In this document: positions 21,647 to 28,582 of the stretch, one piece after another
Layout: the number at the start of each line of letters is the position of its first letter
Numbering within the stretch: the stretch's first letter is position 1
DNA from: Candidatus Amesbacteria bacterium RBG_19FT_COMBO_48_16
GTDB taxonomy: Bacteria > Patescibacteriota > Microgenomatia > CAZETR01 > Amesbacteraceae
Length of the DNA stretch: 28,657 nt
Direction of reading: 5' to 3'
Assembly (NCBI GenBank): GCA_001775555.1
Contig: MEXE01000053.1
Span: 1 to 28,657 of the forward strand
Program-made: the position numbers and the translations under genes
Notes under the pieces: model-generated
The model's input: the letters and a program-made list of their open reading frames with translations, nothing else
Databases searched by the model: none
Told to the model about the DNA's origin: nothing

Positions 21647-22185
21647 TTGTGGGGTGAGAGAAACTGTTTTAGATCCTCCTCTTTTAAAAGTGTGGATTCG
21701 GAGCAGAATTTAATCAATCCTAAACTGGGTTGATGAGAGAATCCTACATATTCTATGGTCTTTCCTTTTTCAACTGCTTTTTTGATGGCGGGAGATAAGT
21801 CTGTATCTGAGGAAACTAAAATAATATGATCACAGACATTTTCATATGTCGACACCAGAATATCTACGGCTATTTGAACATCAACTCCTTTTTCGTGATA
21901 AACACCATCGTTTTTGAGGAGAAATCCAAGCGAATAGTGAAATTGATGTTGTTTAAGCTTAGCAATAAGTTTTTGTTGGGCTGCAAAAAGTTTCTCTGTT
22001 TTTTCCGTTCCGTCTTGGCGTATTTTTCCGACGTAGTAGTTTCTTTTGACAATTGTAGTTTTCCTGGCCAAGAAAGAGGAAAATGACGAGAAGTCGAATT
22101 CAAGGAGATGGTGGAGTTTTAACTTTTTTAACTTGAAATAAAAGTTGCTTCCATCGATGAGAAGAATACTTCTTTTTGTTTTCAT
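21643..22185 (-). CDS. NYN/PIN-like domain protein (LabA/DUF88 family)
   Basis: A 180-residue protein of the NYN superfamily of PIN-like ribonucleases. Motif one is LLIDGSNFY (first acidic residue), the middle acidic motif is KGVDVQIAVDI, and the third is LVSSDTDLSPAI. These give the conserved Asp cluster that binds metal ions in RNA-cleaving members. Its role here is unknown; RNA processing or decay is likely. It overlaps murD by four bases and has its own extended -10 just after the murL terminator. The DNA is AT-rich and lacks the G-skew of its neighbours, which may indicate transfer. Confidence 0.85.
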   Translation of the reverse strand: MKTKRSILLIDGSNFYFKLKKLKLHHLLEFDFSSFSSFLARKTTIVKRNYYVGKIRQDGTEKTEKLFAAQQKLIAKLKQHQFHYSLGFLLKNDGVYHEKGVDVQIAVDILVSTYENVCDHIILVSSDTDLSPAIKKAVEKGKTIEYVGFSHQPSLGLIKFCSESTLLKEEDLKQFLSPHK

Positions 22186-22191
22186 ATGCCA

Positions 22192-22200
22192 ACTTTATCA
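22192..22200 (-). promoter_or_regulatory. Extended -10 (TGaTAAAGT) of the NYN-murD unit
   Basis: Minus strand: TG, one base, TAAAGT (22197-22192), then six bases and ATG 22185. It starts directly after the U-run of the murL terminator. Confidence 0.6.
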
Positions 22201-22201
22201 C

Positions 22202-22243
22202 AAAAAACCCCTGCAAATACCTTTCGGTCTCACAGGGGGGTTT
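22202..22243 (-). terminator. Intrinsic terminator of murL
   Basis: Minus strand: CAGGGG (22213-22208) pairs with CCCCTG (22238-22233); six T follow (22207-22202). It lies 10 bases past the murL stop and separates murL from the NYN-murD unit. Confidence 0.8.
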
Positions 22244-22253
22244 AGTAGAGATA

Positions 22254-23576
22254 TTATACAGCATGTTTCAAGATTTGGGCAAACCGGGGGGGCATATTGG
22301 GGTTTTCCAGCCAAGAAGAGAGAAGTTTGTCCAAGCCCTGGTCTGTATAGGCAGCTTGGGCTTCGGCGCGGGTCAAGACACACTCGAAGGGTTTGACGGG
22401 CTTTTGCCCCAGAAGTTCTATTAATATTTCCAGGTTTTGGGGTAAGTCGGGGGGATAAGCGCCCATGATTTCGATAACTTTATCTTTGCCAATAAAGGGG
22501 GTGAGAAGGAGTGCGGTGGAAACGCATTTGGGACAGGTTTTGCACCAGAGGCCACTTTGGGGGTGCTGGCGGGGGTCGAGTTTGAAATTGGTATTGCAGC
22601 TGGAGAAGACCTGGAAATATTGGGGGTAGCGGGAGAACAGTTTAGTTATTTGCAGTTCGTAGAGAGGACGTAAAAACGAGAAGCATGAGATATTAGATTT
22701 TAGATCTTGGAGATAAATGCTGAGGTCAGTTTCGAATTCCAAAGTTTTACTATATTGATGATTGATGGTGTGGCTAAGATATTGGACGTTGCCTTCGTCG
22801 GAACTGCGCTCGTTGGAGAAGGCGATAAACCGGCAATTATTAAGCGCTGCGGCTAAGAGGCTGGTGAAGATATGAGCGGCGGTGACGGGAACGTGGCCGT
22901 TTAAGTAACTTTGCCGGTTAAGGTTGAGAAGATATGGGTCGATTTCGCTGCGGACGGTGACAGGATGAGGAAAGCCGGCGGTGCGGCATACGTCGAGCAT
23001 GATGGGAACAGGATTGATGATGAAGGGGGTGATGGCAAAATGGGGTTTGAGAAGCTCGAGGGTAACGATTGAGTCTTTGCCGCCGCCGATTGGTATTAAA
23101 ACTCGGGAGGCGGAAAGGTCGTGCTCACGCGCTCCCCTCGACTTCGCTCGGGGGGGCATGATTGCGCGCGACTTTCCTGGCCTCCCTGCGTTTTGAATAA
23201 CTAGAAAGTCTGGGGAGGAGAAGTCGATCTGGTTTTTATAGAAATATTCGCCCATACCTTTGATGAATAACTTATGCCAGAAGGCGGTTTGATCCGGAGA
23301 AAGGTGTCTGGCTCGAATTTCAATTAGGGGCGAACAGGTGGTTTTCCAGTAGGAAAACATTTTGGAGAGGCCGAGGTGGAAGATGAGAGGTTCCAAGAGT
23401 TCATGGTTTGTGGTTGGTGGTTCAGAGATATTTAGAAATGAAATTCTGTGGACAAATTCGTGGTCAGGCGGAATAGAATAGAAAAATTCAGTTTCTACGT
23501 TCCCGCCGGCAATTTTGTAATTAAATTTTTCGTAAATAAATTTGGGATATTGGGCGCGAAGAATTTGAGCTGTCAT
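22254..23576 (-). CDS. murL: MurL-type UDP-MurNAc-L-Ala-L-Glu epimerase
   Basis: A 440-residue protein with an ATP-pyrophosphatase-like loop GGGKDSIVTLELL (residues 164-176) and the downstream family features AFSNERSSDEGN, HINHQYSKTLEFE-like segment, and a Cys cluster WCKTCPKC. I recognise this as the MurL family, which in Xanthomonas converts UDP-MurNAc-L-Ala-L-Glu to the D-Glu form using ATP and so replaces glutamate racemase. Assignment is from memory of the family motifs; another PP-loop enzyme is possible. The nearby murD strengthens it. Residues about 130-157, just before the loop, come from a palindromic insertion (23105-23186). It has a TATAAT seven bases before its ATG and a terminator after it. 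Confidence 0.72.
   Translation of the reverse strand: MTAQILRAQYPKFIYEKFNYKIAGGNVETEFFYSIPPDHEFVHRISFLNISEPPTTNHELLEPLIFHLGLSKMFSYWKTTCSPLIEIRARHLSPDQTAFWHKLFIKGMGEYFYKNQIDFSSPDFLVIQNAGRPGKSRAIMPPRAKSRGAREHDLSASRVLIPIGGGKDSIVTLELLKPHFAITPFIINPVPIMLDVCRTAGFPHPVTVRSEIDPYLLNLNRQSYLNGHVPVTAAHIFTSLLAAALNNCRFIAFSNERSSDEGNVQYLSHTINHQYSKTLEFETDLSIYLQDLKSNISCFSFLRPLYELQITKLFSRYPQYFQVFSSCNTNFKLDPRQHPQSGLWCKTCPKCVSTALLLTPFIGKDKVIEIMGAYPPDLPQNLEILIELLGQKPVKPFECVLTRAEAQAAYTDQGLDKLLSSWLENPNMPPRFAQILKHAV
23105..23186. repeat. 82-bp nested palindromic element inserted in frame in murL
   Basis: Outer arms GGGAGGC (23105-23111) and GCCTCCC (23180-23186) are perfect. The next arms, GGAAAGGTCG against CGACTTTCC, are nearly perfect. 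An inner hairpin follows (CCCCTCGA-cttcg-CTCGGGG type, around 23132-23156). The frame stays open through it, adding about 28 Arg/Pro/Ser-rich residues to the protein. Confidence 0.7.
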
Positions 23577-23583
23577 GGGTGAA

Positions 23584-23589
23584 ATTATA
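23584..23589 (-). promoter_or_regulatory. -10 element (TATAAT) of murL
   Basis: Minus strand: perfect TATAAT, seven bases, ATG 23576: leaderless layout. Confidence 0.65.
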
Positions 23590-23595
23590 CAGCGG

Positions 23596-24105
23596 TTAAT
23601 CGGAGAGTGCCTGGATGATTAGTAGCTGGAATTTAAAGGCTTCTTGTTCGTAAGGAACCGATTCATATCCTTGGGCAAAGTAGTACCAGAGGTAACGAGC
23701 AATGTGATAGGAGAGATGGGGAAACTGATATTGGACAGTATGAACCAATTCGTGAGCGACTAAAGGGACGTTAGATATTAAATCAGGTGATCTGAGAAAG
23801 ACGTGGTTCCAGTAAGTAACAGCTCTAGCCTGGGGGTTGAAAGCCAAAAGGAAGGCTATTTGGGAAATAATCCCTCCACTGTGGAAGCTGATGCGGTGAA
23901 TATATTGGGGGGTAAGAATGTAACCGTAGGGAGAAGTGGAGACCTGGGAATATTGTAGGGGATTGGCAGCTAGGATATGGGAAATGATTTGGGTGGCCGG
24001 GATTTGGAATCGGTAATAATCATGTGTCAAAAATAGGGTGAGGGAGATAAAGCCCGCAATTGGTAGCGACCACTTGGAAATGTGGCGATTAGTTTTTAAG
24101 ATCAT
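23596..24105 (-). CDS. Putative membrane-anchored zinc metallopeptidase (HELVH)
   Basis: A 169-residue protein with an N-terminal membrane segment (about 12-27) and a zinc-protease signature in LVAHELVHTVQYQ (His118, Glu119, His122), like the DUF4157 group. The late acidic segment YEQEAFKFQ could give the third zinc ligand. A glycine-rich beta segment (about 55-80) precedes the motif. The frame opens at 24165, but ATG 24105 is chosen; it still overlaps the end of murC by 17 bases, so the two are probably co-transcribed. A link to wall remodelling is only positional. Confidence 0.7.
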   Translation of the reverse strand: MILKTNRHISKWSLPIAGFISLTLFLTHDYYRFQIPATQIISHILAANPLQYSQVSTSPYGYILTPQYIHRISFHSGGIISQIAFLLAFNPQARAVTYWNHVFLRSPDLISNVPLVAHELVHTVQYQFPHLSYHIARYLWYYFAQGYESVPYEQEAFKFQLLIIQALSD

Positions 24106-25426
24106 GGAGAATCTGGCGGGAGAGTTTGTGGGAAAGACCGCTGCCCATAACCAGGATGGTATCACCGGGGCTGGCTTCCTGTTTGATTGCCTGGGCTATA
24201 TCAGGAAAATCGGGGATATATCGCGCGTGGGGATGTTTGGCGGCGGCGGCAATATCGGCACCGGAAAAATCACCGGGGTCAGTTTCGCGGGAAGCGAAGA
24301 TCTTAGAAACAATAATCTGGTCGGCTTTGGTGAGCGAGGCGGGAAGTTGAGGTAGAAGCGAGCGCAGACGACTGAAGGTATGGGGTTCGATGACTACCCA
24401 GAGGCGGCCTTCGGGATTTATTTGTCTGCAAGCTTGGATGGTGGCGGCAAAAGCGGTGGGGTGGTTGGCATAATCGTCGTAAACTTTAATGCCGGATTTT
24501 TCACCGATAAGTTCCAATCGGCGGCCGACCCCCTGGAAAGATTTGAGAGTTGAGATAGAGATAGAGATGGGAATTTTTAGAATTCTAGCTAGTTCGATGA
24601 TTCCGAGAGAATTAGAGATGTTATGCAAGCCAGGGATTTTTAGCTGATATTGGTGACTTTGGTAGTTGAAGGAGGTGCGGGTAGGAGTGAGTTTTATGTT
24701 TTGAACAGCGTTTAGGGAATAGGGAATTGAATCGGACGGCAGATGCAGTTTGTGAAGAAGAGGGGAGTCGGTGTTAAAAATAAGGCGGCCAAGCGGTTTG
24801 AGGTGATTGATGAAGTTTTGGTAGGCGGAAAGGAGTTTTTGCTCGGAAGTAAAATATTCCGGGTGGTCCATTTCGAGATTGTTCAGGATTATGACGTCGG
24901 GATGGTAGGAGGCGAAATTGTCGTGGAATTCATCAGCCTCGGAAATGAAGTATGGGGATTTGCCAATTCTGACGTTGTTATGCCAGATAGGGTCGGTGGC
25001 TCCGATTTCCACGGTGGGGTCCAGATCGGCGGTTTCCAGAAGATGCCCGGCCAGAGCGGTGGTGGTGCTTTTACCGTGGGTACCGGCAATGCAGATGACA
25101 AATTTTCCCCGGTGCAGGTACGTGCCCATGAATTCCTGCCATTTCATGAGAATTTTCCGTTTTCGACCCAGAGCGGTTTCCGGATGGTCGTCGTTTTGGT
25201 AAAAAATTGCCGGGGATACCGCCAGGATTTCGGTTTTTTTCAGGTGAGCCGGGTCGTGACCCAGGAAAACGGGGATGCCGGCGTCAGTGACTTTTTTTAG
25301 ATAAGAGGTCTCGGCTGTGATATCACAGCCGGTGACTTGAAAGCCGTAAGCTTTTGCAATTTGGGCGATGCCGGCGAGTCCGGAGCCGCCAATACCCATA
25401 AAATGGACTGTTTTGGCCTTTCCCAT
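24089..25426 (-). CDS. murC: UDP-N-acetylmuramate--L-alanine ligase MurC
   Basis: A 445-residue ligase adding the first amino acid, L-Ala, to UDP-MurNAc. The N-terminal Rossmann motif HFMGIGGSGLAGIA, the ATP loop IAGTHGKSTTTAL, the segment FISEADEFHDNF, the metal-binding NLEMDHPEYF, and the C-terminal DDYANHPTAFAATI and EPHTFSRLR are all present. The related enzyme Mpl also has these motifs, but no murein-recycling context is seen and length fits MurC. The stretch ISISISTLKS is encoded by a GAGATA-like hexamer repeat (24551-24570). It has an extended -10 seven bases before its ATG and is divergent from the NlpC-like gene. Confidence 0.92.
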   Translation of the reverse strand: MGKAKTVHFMGIGGSGLAGIAQIAKAYGFQVTGCDITAETSYLKKVTDAGIPVFLGHDPAHLKKTEILAVSPAIFYQNDDHPETALGRKRKILMKWQEFMGTYLHRGKFVICIAGTHGKSTTTALAGHLLETADLDPTVEIGATDPIWHNNVRIGKSPYFISEADEFHDNFASYHPDVIILNNLEMDHPEYFTSEQKLLSAYQNFINHLKPLGRLIFNTDSPLLHKLHLPSDSIPYSLNAVQNIKLTPTRTSFNYQSHQYQLKIPGLHNISNSLGIIELARILKIPISISISTLKSFQGVGRRLELIGEKSGIKVYDDYANHPTAFAATIQACRQINPEGRLWVVIEPHTFSRLRSLLPQLPASLTKADQIIVSKIFASRETDPGDFSGADIAAAAKHPHARYIPDFPDIAQAIKQEASPGDTILVMGSGLSHKLSRQILHDLKN

Positions 25427-25433
25427 ATTGGAA

Positions 25434-25442
25434 AGTATATCA
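25434..25442 (-). promoter_or_regulatory. Extended -10 (TGaTATACT) of murC
   Basis: Minus strand: TG, one base, TATACT (25439-25434), then seven bases and ATG 25426. Confidence 0.65.
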
Positions 25443-25466
25443 TCGGTGGTGTAATCTTACGGAGAG

Positions 25467-26222
25467 GTGGATTTGCAGAAAGTAAATCAGCTGGCGTGGA
25501 AGAGGGTAGATGAGTATGTGCGGTTGTGGATTGGGGACTTGGAGGTAGTGATGCCGTATTTTACCAATGATGTGGGGCGGGAGTTTGGGAAGATAATGCG
25601 GGAGGTTGAGGTACCGGCGAAATTAATTAAAGAAGTTTTCCGGGTATATAATATGAACGGGGTTCCGTTCGGGTGGTACAGGGGGAAGGGGACACCGGAG
25701 CAAATAAAGCAGGCTGTGGCGGAGATAGCTAAGATTCATGGAGTGGAGCTGGAGAGTTTTACCCCCTTAGGGCTAGTGGAGTTTATGAAGATGGTGGGAT
25801 TGGGGGTAGACTGCTCGGGTTTTGCCTATCAGGTGCTGGGGAGCGCTGTCGGAGAGGAGAACCTGAAGCAGGTTTTGGATTGGGAAAGCGAGGAGCAGGA
25901 GGTGTACAAAGCAGGGGTGTTTACATTTGCCGGAAGAGCGTCGGAAGCAATAAGTTGGGAGGAGTTGCAGCCGTTGGATTTGATTTTGCTAAAGAAGAAG
26001 GATCTGGTGACCTATTCTCACGTGGCTTTGGTATTGGAGAGGCAAGGATGGTGGGTGGTCCAATCCACAAGTACTGCTGTGCCAATGGGGGTGACCGTAG
26101 ATCGATTGAAGCCGACTTCCCGGGGACCGGTTTTTGATTTTAAGCCTTCGCGGGGAGAGTCCTGGGAAGAGTTGTGGAAGCAGGATAGAATGGAGTTAAG
26201 GAGACTGAAGCCTTTTTGTTAA
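25467..26222 (+). CDS. NlpC/P60-like peptidase without signal peptide
   Basis: A 251-residue protein with an NlpC/P60 papain-like core. VDCSGFAYQVL gives the nucleophile Cys116, and VTYSHVALVLE gives His185 in the usual strand, followed by a polar third position around QSTSTA. Family members cut D-Glu-diaminopimelate or related bonds in peptidoglycan stem peptides. The N-terminal 100 residues are helical and unlike SH3 wall-binding domains. No signal peptide is visible, so it may act on cytoplasmic precursors or be exported in another way. Start GTG 25467; TTG 25473, with GGAGAGG before it, is possible. mraY begins one base after its stop, implying one operon. Confidence 0.8.
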   Translation: MDLQKVNQLAWKRVDEYVRLWIGDLEVVMPYFTNDVGREFGKIMREVEVPAKLIKEVFRVYNMNGVPFGWYRGKGTPEQIKQAVAEIAKIHGVELESFTPLGLVEFMKMVGLGVDCSGFAYQVLGSAVGEENLKQVLDWESEEQEVYKAGVFTFAGRASEAISWEELQPLDLILLKKKDLVTYSHVALVLERQGWWVVQSTSTAVPMGVTVDRLKPTSRGPVFDFKPSRGESWEELWKQDRMELRRLKPFC

Positions 26223-26223
26223 T

Positions 26224-27255
26224 ATGCATTCTTATTTGGGACTTCTAATTTTGGCGTTTTTAGTGACCTTTGCCGTGATGGTGCCGTATATAGGCTTGCT
26301 GTATAAATTAAAATTTACCCGAAAAAAGGAAACAGGGGAAGTGAGAAAGACTGCTACAAAGGCGTTTTATAAAATCAGAGAAATGCATGCCGGCAAAGCT
26401 GGGGTACCGACCGGCGGGGGGATACCGGTGGCGGTGGTTGTAGCGGTGATGTTTGCGGCAGTATTTTTGATAACCCGCGGAGAGGGGATAATTTCGGGGT
26501 ACCCGATACTGGGAGAACTGGTAGCGATCACATTTACATTTATAGGTTTTGGTCTTTTAGGTTTTTACGACGACGTAATCAAGATCCTGGGGTTTAACAA
26601 AGCCGGTTTTTTTGGATTACGAATGCGGCATAAATTTATGCTGCAATGGGTGGTGGCGCTGGGGTCGGCGGCTATTTTGCATTGGGGTTTGAAAATCGAT
26701 TTTGTCTACATACCGTATTGGGGGCCGGTGTTTTTGGGGATCGGGTACTTTTTTTTGGCAGCTTTGGTGATCGTGGCATTTGCTAATGCATTTGATTTTA
26801 CTGACGGCCTGGACGGATTGTCGTGCGGATTACTGATGATTTGCCTGATGGCTTTTTGGCTGATATCCATGGCTGATCTGGACGGGGTGCTGGCGACTTT
26901 CATAGTCTTGTGGCTGGGGTCACTAATGGCATATCTGTACTTTAATATTTATCCGGCGCGGATAATGCTGGGAAATGTAGGGGGCCTGGCATTTGGGGCG
27001 ACACTGGCAGTAGTAGGGTTGCTGTCGGGCAAAATCGTGGCTTTGATGGTAATCGGGGGAGTGTTTTTGGCGGAAGGACTCTCAAGTTTGTTGCAGTTAT
27101 ATAGCAAACGATTTATGAAAAAGCGGATTTTCCCGATTGCACCACTGCACCATTGGCTGCAGTTGGTCGGCTGGGAAGAACCGAAGATTGTAGCCAGGGC
27201 GTGGCTGGTTGGCTTGGTATTGGCCATATTTGGTGTCTGGCTGGCGGTATTATAA
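26224..27255 (+). CDS. mraY: Phospho-N-acetylmuramoyl-pentapeptide transferase MraY (variant active site)
   Basis: A 343-residue membrane enzyme with about ten helices, moving phospho-MurNAc-pentapeptide from UDP to undecaprenyl phosphate to make lipid I. Motifs: HAGKAGVPTGGGIP, GFYDDVIK (Asp116, Asp117), NAFDFTDGLDGL, and late PLHHWLQLVGWEEPK, where the usual HHH triplet reads HHW. In the conserved GDxGSL motif the sequence is MLGNVGGLAFG, so the Mg-binding Asp (Asp265 in Aquifex MraY) is Asn251 (AAT, 26974-26976). It could be an active lineage variant or a paralogue with another acceptor or sugar. Translation is probably coupled to the preceding gene. Confidence 0.9.
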   Translation: MHSYLGLLILAFLVTFAVMVPYIGLLYKLKFTRKKETGEVRKTATKAFYKIREMHAGKAGVPTGGGIPVAVVVAVMFAAVFLITRGEGIISGYPILGELVAITFTFIGFGLLGFYDDVIKILGFNKAGFFGLRMRHKFMLQWVVALGSAAILHWGLKIDFVYIPYWGPVFLGIGYFFLAALVIVAFANAFDFTDGLDGLSCGLLMICLMAFWLISMADLDGVLATFIVLWLGSLMAYLYFNIYPARIMLGNVGGLAFGATLAVVGLLSGKIVALMVIGGVFLAEGLSSLLQLYSKRFMKKRIFPIAPLHHWLQLVGWEEPKIVARAWLVGLVLAIFGVWLAVL

Positions 27256-27258
27256 GTG

Positions 27259-27286
27259 TTGACATTGTATATATTTTGTATATACT
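27259..27286 (+). promoter_or_regulatory. Toxin-antitoxin promoter (TTGACA-N16-TATACT)
   Basis: TTGACA (27259-27264) and TATACT (27281-27286), 16-base spacer; six bases later ATG 27293, so the mRNA should be leaderless. Confidence 0.8.
27267..27285. promoter_or_regulatory. Operator palindrome GTATATA-TTTTG-TATATAC
   Basis: Perfect 7-base arms (27267-27273 and 27279-27285) around a 5-base centre, covering the promoter spacer and most of the -10. It is a likely binding site for the antitoxin or the toxin-antitoxin complex, giving autorepression. Confidence 0.7.
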
Positions 27287-27292
27287 TTGATT

Positions 27293-27580
27293 ATGGACTC
27301 AGCGGTAATTAATTTAAGAACCGACCCTAAACTGAAGCGGGCGGCTATGCAAACAGCCCGAGAATTGGGTTTTAGTTTGAGTGCTTTGGTGAATGCATAT
27401 TTAAAGAACTTAATCAAAACCAGGACTATTCATGTGTCTGATTCGGAGGAACCGAGTGAATATTTGATTAAGGCTCTTAGGGAAGCTGAGGAAGAACGAA
27501 AGAGAGGAGCATATTATTCTTTCGACTCGACTGATAAGGCGCTGAAGTTTTTGGATAAGGTAATTGCAGGGAAGAAATAA
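27293..27580 (+). CDS. RelB/DinJ-type antitoxin
   Basis: A 95-residue protein. Its N-terminal ribbon-helix-helix DNA-binding domain (AVINLRTDPKLKRAAMQTARELGFSLSALVNAYL would be strand, helix, helix; residues about 4-40) is followed by an acidic, flexible C-terminal part that should wrap the toxin. Typical of DinJ/RelB antitoxins. Start ATG 27293 is preferred to TTG 27287, which lies directly against the -10. The toxin gene follows after two bases and an operator palindrome covers the promoter. Confidence 0.85.
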   Translation: MDSAVINLRTDPKLKRAAMQTARELGFSLSALVNAYLKNLIKTRTIHVSDSEEPSEYLIKALREAEEERKRGAYYSFDSTDKALKFLDKVIAGKK

Positions 27581-27582
27581 AA

Positions 27583-27843
27583 ATGCAAATAGATTTTGCG
27601 GAGAGGTTTATCAAGCAATTGAGAAAAGCTCCGAAATCGGTACAAAAATCAGCCCGGGAACGAATTGAAATATTTGCTTCTGATAGGTTTCATCCCCTTC
27701 TAAACAATCATGTACTTTCGGGAAAATACCAGGGATACAGAAGTATTAATATTACTGGGGATTGGCGGGCGGTTTTTCGGATGATTGATAATAACACGGT
27801 TTATTTTGAAATGCTTGGTACTCATAGTAAGTTGTATAAATAG
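27583..27843 (+). CDS. YafQ/RelE-type mRNA interferase toxin
   Basis: An 86-residue RelE-superfamily toxin that would cleave mRNA on the ribosome. The YafQ-type C-terminal block is present: NHVLSGKYQGYRSINITGDW, then the strand VYFEMLGTHSKLY. The His of NHVLSG, the Asp-Trp pair of GDWR and the His of GTHS match catalytic positions of YafQ. N-terminal helices carry many Lys and Arg. Located two bases after its antitoxin; both genes are more AT-rich than the neighbouring mraY. Confidence 0.87.
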   Translation: MQIDFAERFIKQLRKAPKSVQKSARERIEIFASDRFHPLLNNHVLSGKYQGYRSINITGDWRAVFRMIDNNTVYFEMLGTHSKLYK

Positions 27844-27853
27844 GCGTAATTGA

Positions 27854-28582
27854 ATGGCTAAATGGAAGCGAGGCAGATTTTTGGTAAGATGTTGGCATGG
27901 CTGGGAGAAGGAAGCCTGGCGGGATCCGGTGAAGGGAAAGGCGGATGTCCATTACCCCAGTTTTGATACGGTCGTGAACTGGTTAAATTTTTTGGGAATA
28001 TCTTCTGGAATTTTTCTGGATGATGTCGGTTGGGAAGAGGTGATATCGGAGGGGAAAAGCTTGGAGCAGGAAGTGGTAAAAAAGACATTAGCTCGGGTGG
28101 ATGATGTAGATCTTAAGGAGGTTCTAGGCGAGGTGGCCGGTTATTTGGGGGAAGAAGATGTGCTGCGTATTTCTGATTTGATATTTGTGTTTGGAAGTAA
28201 AAGTTTGTCCCGAATTCAAAAGGCGGTGGAGCTGTATAAAGGGGGTTTGGCTCCAAAGATATTTATTACCGGGGGCCATCCTTTTTATGAGCAGGGGGAG
28301 CCTGAAGCTCAGGTTTTTCGGGGGTATGCTGTGGAACGAGGGGTACCGGAGAAGGATATTATTGTCGAGCCGGAAAGTATCACAGTTGCCGATAACGTAC
28401 GCAGAAGTCTAAACTTATTTGACAAGATGGGGATGAAGTATTTGAATATGATCTTGGTAACCGCTTGGTTTGCCCAGCGACGCTCCTGGGCGTTTATGAT
28501 GAAATACATATCGGAAGACCAGGTGTTGTACAGGGTCAACTCGCCGGTTAAACCGGGGGGTGAATATACACCGGATAGATAG
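27854..28582 (+). CDS. DUF218 (YdcF-like) protein, apparently truncated by an in-frame TAG
   Basis: A 242-residue product with a DUF218 domain from about residue 107: DLIFVFGSKSLSRIQKAVEL, then KIFITGG, then AVERGVPEKDIIVEPES, ADNVRRSL and LVTAWFAQRRSW. DUF218 proteins (SanA/YdcF) bind nucleotides and are linked to envelope functions. The N-terminal 100 residues are a helical extension without a signal peptide. After the TAG (28580-28582) the same frame continues to the window edge with a sequence that looks like the normal family end (WKNENGIRVVFNEFVKL), so this may be a nonsense mutant or a sequencing error. Confidence 0.75.
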   Translation: MAKWKRGRFLVRCWHGWEKEAWRDPVKGKADVHYPSFDTVVNWLNFLGISSGIFLDDVGWEEVISEGKSLEQEVVKKTLARVDDVDLKEVLGEVAGYLGEEDVLRISDLIFVFGSKSLSRIQKAVELYKGGLAPKIFITGGHPFYEQGEPEAQVFRGYAVERGVPEKDIIVEPESITVADNVRRSLNLFDKMGMKYLNMILVTAWFAQRRSWAFMMKYISEDQVLYRVNSPVKPGGEYTPDR

